Source: Vibrio atypicus (lineage in GTDB: Bacteria; Pseudomonadota; Gammaproteobacteria; Enterobacterales; Vibrionaceae). From it: 64,000 nt of DNA. Positions 28,692 through 36,536 of this stretch are shown piece by piece. A model generated the notes under the pieces. That model had not been told where the DNA came from and made no database searches. It worked only from the letters and a program-made list of their open reading frames with translations. Where the stretch lies: assembly GCF_009811315.1 (NCBI RefSeq), contig NZ_BLID01000001.1, positions 434,001 to 498,000 of the forward strand, written 5' to 3'. Position numbers and translations under genes: made by a program. Numbering within the stretch: the stretch's first letter is position 1; each line of letters starts with the position of its first letter.

Positions 28692-29510
28692 ATGAAAAAA
28701 TTACTCTGTCTGTTAGCTTTACCCCTTCTTTTGGTTGGCTGCTCTGCGTTTCATGAACGAGAAGAACAAGCGTCCAGTAGCTTGGTTGATTTTCTTTATC
28801 CAAATAATAGAGATTACGTAGAACAAAACCCAGCAACGCCTCACCTGACACTGCCATTGAACGTAGGTATCGCATTCGTCCCTGACTCGCAATTTAGCAA
28901 ACTCAACCTAACAGCCAAGCGAAAACAAGAGATTTTGTCTCAGGTTAAGCGCGAATTCTCCGAGCTCAACTATATCAATAGAATTGAGATCATCTCTGAC
29001 AACTATCTAAGAGATGGCGGAGGCTTTGACAACTTAGAACAGTTATCTCGCTTATATAACGTTCAAGTAATGGCGCTTGTCTCGTATGACCAAATTGCAC
29101 GTAGTACGCAAAACAACGCCGCTCTACTTTATTGGACTATTGCAGGCATGTATGTCATTCCTGGCGATGAAAATACCACTCAAACTTTTGTGGATACCGC
29201 CCTGTTTGACATTAAAAGTAAACAACTCCTGATGCGTGCTCCGGGCATCAGTAAAATAGAATCGTACTCGACCGCCGTGGGGCTTGATGACACGTTTTAT
29301 CAGAACTCAGACAAAGGTTTTGATGCTGCAGTAACAGACATGGTAACTAACCTTAAAACCGAGCTAGAAACCTTTAAAGTACGGGTGAAAGAGGAACAAA
29401 TCGCCGAAGTTAGCTACAGCAGCAATTATAGTGGCGGTAGCATAGCTTGGTGGTCGTTGTCAGCACTGTTCGCCTTCTCGCTAATACGTAGAAAGAGACG
29501 CAAAGCCTGA
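28692..29510 (+). CDS. rhombosortase-target lipoprotein with GlyGly-CTERM tail
   Basis: The 272-residue precursor has a lipoprotein signal, LLLVGC, and at the C-terminus a GG-S-hydrophobic-basic tail: GGSIAWWSLSALFAFSLIRRKRRKA begins at about residue 248. That tripartite tail is the GlyGly-CTERM signal processed by rhombosortase, an intramembrane protease of Vibrio and Shewanella. A protein with both a lipobox and this tail fits the rhombotarget lipoprotein family. The middle (KQEILSQVKREFSELNYINRIEII) resembles envelope lipoproteins with an alpha/beta core. No rhombosortase gene is visible in this window. Function is unknown. Confidence 0.85.
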   Translation: MKKLLCLLALPLLLVGCSAFHEREEQASSSLVDFLYPNNRDYVEQNPATPHLTLPLNVGIAFVPDSQFSKLNLTAKRKQEILSQVKREFSELNYINRIEIISDNYLRDGGGFDNLEQLSRLYNVQVMALVSYDQIARSTQNNAALLYWTIAGMYVIPGDENTTQTFVDTALFDIKSKQLLMRAPGISKIESYSTAVGLDDTFYQNSDKGFDAAVTDMVTNLKTELETFKVRVKEEQIAEVSYSSNYSGGSIAWWSLSALFAFSLIRRKRRKA

Positions 29511-29540
29511 TTTTGATGACTCTTATCTAGGATGAAAAAA

Positions 29541-29562
29541 GCCAACCTCAGGCGAGGTTGGC
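29541..29562 (-). terminator. terminator of the ptsG-like gene
   Basis: A perfect 9-bp stem GCCAACCTC/GAGGTTGGC with a 4-base loop is followed, read leftward, by TTTTTT. It may also block the convergent lipoprotein transcript. Confidence 0.85.
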
Positions 29563-29591
29563 AATTCTTACCTAGTAGGGGGTGGGTAAGA

Positions 29592-31034
29592 TTAAGACAG
29601 TGCAAGCACACCATGAATTTCTGATTTAATCGTGTCAGACTGAGTACCAAAAATCGCCTGTAAGCTATCTCCAATCACAACAACATCATGCGCGCCCAGT
29701 TGTTTAAGCTTTTCAATATCAACATTTGCTATGTCTTTAACTGAGACACGGAGCCTTGTAATACACGCATCGACTGATTTGATATTCACCTTACCTCCAA
29801 GCGCTGCTACCACATCAACCGCTATCTCGTCAGGCTCTCCTGCGATCTTCACTTCAACTAAGTCTGTTTCTCGGCCAGGCGTTTTCAGATCCAACTTCAC
29901 AATCAAGAATCGGAATAAGCCGTAATATAAACATGCCCAAATTGGTCCTATGATGATGAACATCCACGCGTTGCTCGACATTGGGTAGTAAAGGAAGAAC
30001 TGAATCGCGCCGTGAGCAAAGTCTGTACTGTGCTTAATCTCAAGGAACGCGGTAATCGCAAAGGCAATACCTGTCAGGAAAATATGGATAACGTAGAGGA
30101 CTGGTGCGACAAATAAGAAGGTAAATTCAATAGGCTCAGTAATACCTGTCAACCATGAAGTCAGTGCAGCCGACATCATTAGACCACCGACAATTTTCTT
30201 ACGCTCAGGTGTCGCGCAGTGATAAATCGCCAAAGCAGCAGCAGGCAGTGCCCACATTGAGTACATAAAGCCGCCAGACAAATAACCCGCCGTTTTGTCA
30301 CCAGCAAAGAATCGAGTTAATTCACCAGTGATCTCTTTGCCTGTATCAGGGTCAATATAGCTGCCCACTTCAAAGAAGAACGGTGCGTTCCAAATATGGT
30401 GCAATCCGACTGGCAATAGTGAGCGCTCACCTGCTCCGTACACTGCCCAAGCTAATACTGGATTCTGATACGCCGCCCAATGAGAGAACGCATCCAAAAG
30501 TTGACCGACTGGTGGCCAGACAAACGCAAGCGCACCACCGACTAAAATGGCCGACAAACCCGTGACGATTGGCACGAAACGTTTACCAGCAAAGAATCCT
30601 AAATATTCCGGCAAGCGGATGTTGTAAAAGCGGTTATACATTAGTGCCGCAACCGCACCAATAATCACGCCACCAAAGACGCCGGTTTGCAGTGTTTCGA
30701 CTCCCATAATGGTTGCGTCGGTTTCTAAACCACGTAGACCAGTCACAATCCCGAGTGATGCATTCATAATGATAAGACCAACAAGCCCCGCTAGCGCCGC
30801 TGCACCATCATTACCTTTAGAGAGCCCCAGAGCGACGCCAACTGCAAACATCAATTGCATGTTGCCGAATACCCCATCCCCGGCAGCTAACATCACCTTA
30901 CTGAGAGCATCAGGAATGAAAGCAAATCCTGCGTTGCCTATCCCCAACATTAAACCCGCGACGGGCAGAACTGCGACAGGCAACATTAACGACCGGCCTA
31001 TCTTTTGTAGTTGTCCAAATATACTTCCAAACAT
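29592..31034 (-). CDS. PTS glucose-type EIICB permease (PtsG-like)
   Basis: The 480-residue protein closely follows the layout of E. coli PtsG. An EIIC membrane domain spans about 1-375 ([57 protein letters not shown]). A linker LKTPGRE leads to an EIIB domain with the phosphorylated cysteine in [12 protein letters not shown]. No EIIA is fused, as in PtsG, so EIIA-Glc would be supplied in trans. Glucose is the likeliest sugar and N-acetylglucosamine the alternative. The ATG at 31034 is taken for its AGGAGGGAACC site. It is divergent from a two-component system, the likely regulator. Confidence 0.92.
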   Translation of the reverse strand: MFGSIFGQLQKIGRSLMLPVAVLPVAGLMLGIGNAGFAFIPDALSKVMLAAGDGVFGNMQLMFAVGVALGLSKGNDGAAALAGLVGLIIMNASLGIVTGLRGLETDATIMGVETLQTGVFGGVIIGAVAALMYNRFYNIRLPEYLGFFAGKRFVPIVTGLSAILVGGALAFVWPPVGQLLDAFSHWAAYQNPVLAWAVYGAGERSLLPVGLHHIWNAPFFFEVGSYIDPDTGKEITGELTRFFAGDKTAGYLSGGFMYSMWALPAAALAIYHCATPERKKIVGGLMMSAALTSWLTGITEPIEFTFLFVAPVLYVIHIFLTGIAFAITAFLEIKHSTDFAHGAIQFFLYYPMSSNAWMFIIIGPIWACLYYGLFRFLIVKLDLKTPGRETDLVEVKIAGEPDEIAVDVVAALGGKVNIKSVDACITRLRVSVKDIANVDIEKLKQLGAHDVVVIGDSLQAIFGTQSDTIKSEIHGVLALS

Positions 31035-31137
31035 GGTTCCCTCCTGACATTTGTCAGTGTTTTTATTGTCCGAGACCTTCTCAGAGCACTGTTTCACGTA
31101 AAGTCAGGGAGATCATATCGAGCAAAGCGATGTCCAA

Positions 31138-31195
31138 GGTTACAAAACACTGCCAGTTTGTAAGTGGTGACTTACAAATCAATGCCTTTGTAACC
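31138..31195. promoter_or_regulatory. array of four TTTGTAA half-sites
   Basis: GGTTACAAA (31138) pairs with TTTGTAACC (31187), and inside them TTTGTAAG (31157) pairs with CTTACAAA (31171). The four copies of one half-site alternate in orientation. They lie between ptsG and the response-regulator gene, so they are the likely binding site of a dimeric regulator, perhaps the OmpR-type protein encoded next door. Confidence 0.6.
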
Positions 31196-31275
31196 AATAA
31201 ATTAGACGTACTTCAATTGAGAATTAATGATTAAAAATGCATCATATTTAAAACCAATAGCAAGGATGCTCAGCA

Positions 31276-31983
31276 ATGGAAAACAAACAGATATTGGTCG
31301 TGGATGATAACCTAGAACTAAGGGAAGCGCTGTCGGATTACCTTGGCCGAGCTGGGTTTGAAGTGATAGGCGCTGAAAACGGCCGCGTGATGTGGCAGCA
31401 ACTAAAACTCCACACTCCTGACCTGATCATCCTTGATATCATGATGCCAGGCGATGATGGCTTTACCCTTTGCCAGAAGCTTCGCCGTGATTCTCAAATT
31501 CCGATTATTATGCTGACGGCAGTCACCGAAGAAGCAGACAGAGTCGCGGGGCTTGAAATGGGCGCGGATGATTACATCACAAAATCTTTCAGCCCTAGAG
31601 AGCTACTGGCTCGCATCAAAACCATTCTACGTCGCAGTCAACAAACCCCGCATACTCAGCTCGCTCGAAAAGTACGTTTTGACGATTGGCAATTAGATAC
31701 CGTGACCCGACAACTAAAACACCTAGATAACGAAGAGATAAAACAGCTCAGTGGTGCAGATCTCTCGTTGCTAGGGCTGTTCATTAACAATGCTAAATCG
31801 ATCTTATCAAGAGATGAGATTGCCCGCGAAATATGGGGCAGAGACGCGGATCCTTTTGAACGTGGCATTGATGTCCAAATCAGTCGATTACGGCATCATC
31901 TGGAAGATAAAGATCGCTCCTTGATCCTAACGGTAAGAAACAAAGGCTACATGCTGACTTCGGACGTTCATTATGAAAATTAG
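31276..31983 (+). CDS. OmpR-family response regulator
   Basis: The 235-residue protein has a receiver domain with acidic pocket VVDDN, phospho-acceptor Asp54 in LIILDIMMPG, Thr81 and Lys103. A winged-helix DNA-binding domain covers about 130-232 (LSRDEIAREIWGR, FERGIDVQISRLRHHLED, TVRNKGYML). The residue after Lys103 is Ser rather than the almost invariant Pro (TKSFSP), which is uncommon. Its last 11 bases overlap the kinase gene. It probably controls the divergent ptsG gene and its own operon through the nearby inverted-repeat array. Confidence 0.94.
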   Translation: MENKQILVVDDNLELREALSDYLGRAGFEVIGAENGRVMWQQLKLHTPDLIILDIMMPGDDGFTLCQKLRRDSQIPIIMLTAVTEEADRVAGLEMGADDYITKSFSPRELLARIKTILRRSQQTPHTQLARKVRFDDWQLDTVTRQLKHLDNEEIKQLSGADLSLLGLFINNAKSILSRDEIAREIWGRDADPFERGIDVQISRLRHHLEDKDRSLILTVRNKGYMLTSDVHYEN

Positions 31984-33403
31984 CACGCTAACCGGATCGC
32001 TTGCCTTTCGAACCACGGTTTTCTTGTTAACCGTGATCATCTTAGCCCAGCTTCTGTCAGGGATGATCTGGTATCAACACGCCAGCGAAAGAGATAAACA
32101 AGGGCTCACCAATACCGTAAAAAGCTTGGCGCTCAGTGCTTCATCCACCATCTCGTTTTTCCAAACTTTACCACCTGAATATCGCCATCTAGTTCTCAAT
32201 CAACTGCGAAATATGGGTGGTACACGCTTTTTTGTTTCTCTCAATAATCACCATATTGATACACCGCCCTTACCTAACAGTGACCGTAAAACTCTGGTTC
32301 TTAATCAAGTTGAACAAGTGTTGCAAAGCGAACTCCAAGGCTCGCCCAATATCTCGGTTGAATTCACTCAACGGGATCAATTGCGTGTCTTCAATAACGA
32401 GTTACCCATTGATGAATTGCCCCTACTGTGGGCGCACTACTCTCTCTCTTTTGGCGATCTCAACCCCCCAATTTTAGTGATGCAAGTTGAGGTTGACGAG
32501 AATGAGTGGTTCTATCTCGCGGCGGTTCTACCTGCACCCTATGTCAACCTGGAGACCAACTATTTCGATATTCGTGAATGGCTCACGCTGTTGCTTTCCG
32601 CGCTACTGCTGTTGATTTGTACTTGGTTTGTGATCAGAAAAGAGATCCAACCCATCCGCGAATTAGCCAAAGCCGCCACCCTGATGTCGAGTAAGCTCAA
32701 GATCCCCAAAGTGGAAGAGAGAGGCAGCCAAGAACTCAAAGCCGCCATTCGTGCATTCAATAAGATGAACCGCCGCATTGACAGCCATATCAAAGATAGA
32801 GAGATGCTATTCGGTGCAATTTCTCACGATCTCAAAACTCCAATTGCTTGCTTAAAACTGCGTTCAGAAATGCTGGATGATGACACAGAGCGAGAACGCT
32901 TTACGCGCCTAGCCAATGACCTGGATTTGATGGTCAAAGGTGCGCTGCAGTGTATAAAAGAGACCGACATACACGAAGAGATCGAACCTATCGATTTTAA
33001 TCAGCTTATCCAACATATTGCCAGTACAGCGACTCATCAGCCCGAACGGATTAACATCCAAGGTACAATCCAATCTGAAGTGGCGGGCAAACCTTTGGCC
33101 ATTAAACGCTGCATTCAAAACCTCGTCGATAATGCGCTGAAATACGGTGAAAGGGCGGAAATTCAGTTATTCGACAGCGCTGAATCGGTCAATATCGTCA
33201 TTGACGATCATGGCAGCGGCGTCGATGCTGAACTATTGGAAAAGCTATTCCAACCCTACTTTCGGGCTAGCAAAGATCAAGACGGTTCAGGGCTTGGCTT
33301 AACTATTTCTCAAAGCATTGCAAAAGCGCACGGTGGCGACCTTTCTCTTAGCCACTCTTCAACTGGTGGGTTGCGCGCCACATTAACTTTCCCAAGAGAG
33401 TGA
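31973..33403 (+). CDS. sensor histidine kinase, EnvZ-like layout
   Basis: The 476-residue kinase has helices near 12-33 and 204-222, a periplasmic domain of about 170 residues, a HAMP linker and an H-box AISHDLKTPIACLKLR with His285. The ATPase domain shows NLVDNALKYG, IDDHGSGVD, YFRASKDQDGSGLGL. It overlaps the response-regulator gene and is followed by a periplasmic sugar-binding protein whose start overlaps its end region. That arrangement suggests that the binding protein presents sugar to the kinase's periplasmic domain. Confidence 0.93.
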   Translation: MKISTLTGSLAFRTTVFLLTVIILAQLLSGMIWYQHASERDKQGLTNTVKSLALSASSTISFFQTLPPEYRHLVLNQLRNMGGTRFFVSLNNHHIDTPPLPNSDRKTLVLNQVEQVLQSELQGSPNISVEFTQRDQLRVFNNELPIDELPLLWAHYSLSFGDLNPPILVMQVEVDENEWFYLAAVLPAPYVNLETNYFDIREWLTLLLSALLLLICTWFVIRKEIQPIRELAKAATLMSSKLKIPKVEERGSQELKAAIRAFNKMNRRIDSHIKDREMLFGAISHDLKTPIACLKLRSEMLDDDTERERFTRLANDLDLMVKGALQCIKETDIHEEIEPIDFNQLIQHIASTATHQPERINIQGTIQSEVAGKPLAIKRCIQNLVDNALKYGERAEIQLFDSAESVNIVIDDHGSGVDAELLEKLFQPYFRASKDQDGSGLGLTISQSIAKAHGGDLSLSHSSTGGLRATLTFPRE

Positions 33404-33405
33404 CC

Positions 33406-34638
33406 ATGAATAAACTGGCTCTATTAACCATCGCAATCGCGACAACTCATACTGCGCAGGCAGATGTTGAGTTTCTTCACTGGTGGACATCGCAAGGTGA
33501 ACAAAAAGCGCTAGCGGTATTAAAGCAACAACTCAATGAGAATCAGATTACCCTCTCACCAAGCCCAGTTCTAGGTGGCGGTGGCGACAGCGCGATGACG
33601 GTTTTACAAGCACGAGCCATAGCTGGAAACCCGCCAAGTTTTGCTCAAATCGAAGGGCCAAGTATCAAAGCTTGGGACGCTATTGGCATACTGCATGATG
33701 TCGATAGCGTGGCGAAAAAACACCAATGGGATGAAGTTCTCTACCCACTCACCATACAAATCAATAAGTCTGACAACGGCTATGTTGCACTTCCACTGAC
33801 TTTACATCGACTGAACTGGTTATGGGTCAATCATTCTTTACTGCAGCAACTTAACCAACCTGTCCCCACCACTTGGCATGAGATGTTCAGCGTGATGGAA
33901 TTAGCGAAATCGGCAGGTATTAACCCACTTGCCGTTGGTGAGCAGCCTTGGCAAATTGCCCAGCTTTTTGAAAACTTGGTTATCGCGACTGGTGGAGTTG
34001 AGTTTTATTCGCGCGCTATGGTGGATCTTAAAAGCGACAGCATTAATAGCGATACATTAAGGCAAGCACTAAAACAACTGAGACGACTAAGCTTATTGAC
34101 CGACAATCAGCTTGATGACGACAAATGGGACACAGCGACAACCGCTCTTGCCAATAACCAAGCGCTTTTTCAACTCGGTGGTGATTGGATCTTAGGAGAG
34201 TTGATGGCAAAGGGGATATCCGTACCGTCACAAATTGGCTGCTACCCTACCCCAGAAAGTGACGGTGTCTTTCTTTACAATATGGATAGCCTGATCTTTA
34301 TGGCAAGCAAATCATTCAACGCCCAACAAGCTAGCACAACCGCAAACTTACTGGCCGACAAACAGTTTCAAGCTCAATTCAATCTCGTAAAAGGGTCGAT
34401 TCCTGTGCGAATGGATATCGACATCAACCATTATAATCCGTGCCAAATCCAATCCTATCAAGATTTTAAGCAAGCTTTGGATGAGAAAAAGGCGGTACCA
34501 AGTATGATTGATTCCATGGCAGTCAACCCCGTGGCGCAGCAGGCAATCAACTCAGAGATATTTCGCTTCTACCGCAATAAACAACTCACAGAAGAGACCG
34601 TAATTAAGCGCATTATTGCCATTGCCGAGAGTAATTAG
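33406..34638 (+). CDS. periplasmic sugar-binding protein without transporter partners
   Basis: The 410-residue precursor has a signal peptide ending AQADVEF. The mature protein shows the family-1 extracellular sugar-binding pattern: FLHWWTSQGE, PSFAQIEGPSIKAWD, LPLTLHRLNWLWVN, ALFQLGGDWILGEL. It is similar in type to glucose/mannose-binding proteins of ABC importers. No permease or ATPase gene adjoins it. Instead the ATG lies three bases after the histidine-kinase stop, so it is the third gene of a two-component operon. I infer a role in sensing, comparable with binding proteins that activate kinases, although it could also serve a distant importer. Confidence 0.88.
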   Translation: MNKLALLTIAIATTHTAQADVEFLHWWTSQGEQKALAVLKQQLNENQITLSPSPVLGGGGDSAMTVLQARAIAGNPPSFAQIEGPSIKAWDAIGILHDVDSVAKKHQWDEVLYPLTIQINKSDNGYVALPLTLHRLNWLWVNHSLLQQLNQPVPTTWHEMFSVMELAKSAGINPLAVGEQPWQIAQLFENLVIATGGVEFYSRAMVDLKSDSINSDTLRQALKQLRRLSLLTDNQLDDDKWDTATTALANNQALFQLGGDWILGELMAKGISVPSQIGCYPTPESDGVFLYNMDSLIFMASKSFNAQQASTTANLLADKQFQAQFNLVKGSIPVRMDIDINHYNPCQIQSYQDFKQALDEKKAVPSMIDSMAVNPVAQQAINSEIFRFYRNKQLTEETVIKRIIAIAESN

Positions 34639-34723
34639 ATCACACCGGTAATGTGAACCATTGACCTACACCTCAAAAAAACCGCGATTTGTGAATGGAA
34701 AGTCGCAATTCAATACTTGAATG

Positions 34724-34736
34724 GTATATTGAATAC
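34724..34736. promoter_or_regulatory. palindromic operator copy D (GntR gene promoter)
   Basis: GTATATTGAATAC, complement GTATTCAATATAC, matches the shared palindrome at 12 of 13 positions. It is 35 bases before the GntR start, so autoregulation is likely. Confidence 0.72.
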
Positions 34737-34771
34737 AATATTGCCATTTTCTAGAACCACCGGAGACTTGG

Positions 34772-35437
34772 ATGTCACAAACACCTGTTTTTAAAACTCG
34801 AACGCAACTGGTAGAAGAAGCTATCCGCACTAAGATACTCAAAGGCGAGTTAAAAACTGGTCAGCCATTGCGCCAAGATGCATTGGCCAAAGAGTTTAAT
34901 GTTAGCCGCATTCCTGTCCGTGAAGCATTAATGCAGTTAGAAGCCCAAGGATTGGTAAGCTTTGAGGCGCACAAAGGTGCAACCGTAACCGAACTTTCCC
35001 CAGATAAGATTGATGAGTTGTTTGAGCTAAGAGCGGTCGTGGAATGTCACATTCTTGAGCGTGCCATTCAAAACATGACCGATGAAGATTTGGCGAAAGC
35101 GAACGAGATCCGAGCTAAATTCGATGACTTAGTCAATCGCGGTGATGAAATTGAAGAGTGGAGTAACTACAACTACGAACTGCACAAAGCCCTTTATACA
35201 CCAGCCAACATGCCAGAAACCATGGATGTGATTTACAACCTCAATACTAAATGCGATCGCTACATTCGTATGCAACTGTTGTTTACCGAAGGAACAGCGA
35301 AAGCAGATAAAGAGCATAAAGCCTTACTTGATATGTGCCAAAATCGCGATATTGAAGGTGCGAAATACATGCTGAAAAAGCACATTCTTGAGGCTGGTGC
35401 TGCTATTCGAGATTTACTGTTAGAACGTCAAAACTAA
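34772..35437 (+). CDS. GntR-family regulator with FCD domain, candidate regulator of hydroxyproline and peptide genes
   Basis: The 221-residue protein has a winged helix at about 10-75 (LRQDALAKEFNVSRIPVREALMQLEAQGLV, split here by context) and a helical FCD ligand domain at about 80-213 with candidate metal ligands: Asp/Asn in EIEEWSNYNYELH, His in YELHKAL, His in ADKEHKALLD and His in MLKKHILEAG. FCD regulators typically respond to organic or amino acids and bind short palindromes with TGTATACA-like cores, close to the GTATA-N3-TATAC element before this gene. Copies before the hydroxyproline genes and opp make it the prime candidate regulator of that set. Confidence 0.93.
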   Translation: MSQTPVFKTRTQLVEEAIRTKILKGELKTGQPLRQDALAKEFNVSRIPVREALMQLEAQGLVSFEAHKGATVTELSPDKIDELFELRAVVECHILERAIQNMTDEDLAKANEIRAKFDDLVNRGDEIEEWSNYNYELHKALYTPANMPETMDVIYNLNTKCDRYIRMQLLFTEGTAKADKEHKALLDMCQNRDIEGAKYMLKKHILEAGAAIRDLLLERQN

Positions 35438-35487
35438 ACACAATAATAAAAATATCGAACACAACACTGATTAAGTGAGTACCCACT

Positions 35488-36252
35488 ATGCACATTGGTC
35501 CAGAGTTTTTGCTTGCTGCCATTCGGCAAAAAATTCGCGATGAGGGTTTATGCTACAGCGCGTTATCAGATAAAACAGGAGTTCCTTTATCCACCATCAA
35601 GCGCCATTTACATAATCCGGCGCTTGGTTTGGATAAAATTCTTATGTACACCACGCATCTGAATACCGATTTAATGGAGCTATCCCAAATCGCAATAAAG
35701 ATTCAGCGAGACAACGAACAGTTTCTCTCAGATGAGCAGAATTCGTTGTTTGTTGAACACCCGTATTTATTGGATTTTATCTACCTTGTCACCTCATGCA
35801 ATCGCTCACCAAAAGAGATTGCAGAGGAGTATGGGCTCTCTGATACCAGCTTGAGATTTTATCTCAGCATCGCTGAAATTCTCGGCTATATGGAAGCGCA
35901 TGGAGACAAAATCTTTTACCGCTCTGGAAGGCGCTTCATTATGGAAGAAGGTACGGAGCTCGATACCTTGTTTAAGCGCCGCTTTGAGCAAATTTCGATG
36001 GCGCATGATAGCGTTTCTCAAGTATGCCAAGCGCGAGTCCGTCTTACCGCGGAGCAGAAACTCAAACTAGAACAAGAGATCGACCAAAAAGTAAGCGAGA
36101 TGCATGCGGCGAACTGCGCCAATGAAACCGGCGAGTTAACCAATGTACTGTTTCGTAATACCCCGGGACAGCAGATCTTTTTTGCCGATAGTATGCCTGA
36201 GATAACAGGAGATCTACTTAAGCAAGTCTCCGCTCGTTTTCGTCGCCAATAG
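35488..36252 (+). CDS. helix-turn-helix regulator of unknown type
   Basis: The 254-residue protein has two possible DNA-binding segments. The first, about residues 18-45, is lambda-repressor-like (CYSALSDKTGVPLSTIKRHL). The second, about 105-145, is a winged-helix-like region (KEIAEEYGLSDTSLRFYLSIAEILGYM followed by a short beta-wing FYRSGRRF). The C-terminal third is helical and charged. There is no signal peptide. It follows the GntR gene by 50 bases and ends at a strong terminator before opp, so it is probably co-transcribed with GntR. I do not recognise a named family; a role as co-regulator of the region is inferred. Confidence 0.75.
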   Translation: MHIGPEFLLAAIRQKIRDEGLCYSALSDKTGVPLSTIKRHLHNPALGLDKILMYTTHLNTDLMELSQIAIKIQRDNEQFLSDEQNSLFVEHPYLLDFIYLVTSCNRSPKEIAEEYGLSDTSLRFYLSIAEILGYMEAHGDKIFYRSGRRFIMEEGTELDTLFKRRFEQISMAHDSVSQVCQARVRLTAEQKLKLEQEIDQKVSEMHAANCANETGELTNVLFRNTPGQQIFFADSMPEITGDLLKQVSARFRRQ

Positions 36253-36286
36253 CCTTTCGTTTCATCGTTCAAAAATTGCCATGATC

Positions 36287-36324
36287 AATGAGTGATTTGT
36301 TGATTTGAAATCACTCATTTTTTG
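36287..36324 (+). terminator. rho-independent terminator after the regulator pair
   Basis: A perfect 12-bp stem AATGAGTGATTT/AAATCACTCATT with a 9-base loop and a following TTTTT run ends the two-regulator unit and separates it from opp. Confidence 0.88.
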
Positions 36325-36406
36325 TACAGTTTCACTTTCTAAGACCGGCGGTCTTCGTTTTTGCCACCTTGTTACAAACATGTTAATTACCGTTTGTCGC
36401 TCCGTT

Positions 36407-36419
36407 TTATACAATATAC
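36407..36419. promoter_or_regulatory. palindromic operator copy E (oppA promoter)
   Basis: TTATACAATATAC matches GTATA-MAA-TATAC at 12 of 13 positions. It lies about 118 bases before the oppA start and upstream of a long leader inverted repeat. It may overlap the promoter itself, as it contains a TATACAAT string. Confidence 0.68.
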
Positions 36420-36430
36420 ATTCCTCTTAT

Positions 36431-36506
36431 CCCCTTAGTGATTTACTCGTGTTAACACTTAAACCGTTCGAGTCGTTAGCCCTCCTTCAGACCAATCACT
36501 AAGGGG
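36431..36506 (+). repeat. 13-bp inverted repeat in the opp leader
   Basis: CCCCTTAGTGATT (36431) and AATCACTAAGGGG (36494) are exact complements with about 50 bases between. They would form a long-looped hairpin in the opp leader RNA, ending about 30 bases before the start codon. Confidence 0.6.
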
Positions 36507-36536
36507 TTACTCCTATAAGGACATAACGAGGACGCT

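Noticed and set aside
30709..31047. 112-codon frame opposite the ptsG-like gene
   Set aside because: It is antisense to well-supported membrane coding sequence and its composition (Pro/Ala/Ser/Ile) is what the complement of such a gene gives.
36305..36502. 65-codon open frame in the opp leader
   Set aside because: It runs through the terminator tail, the operator and the leader inverted repeat; no ribosome site and no plausible protein composition.
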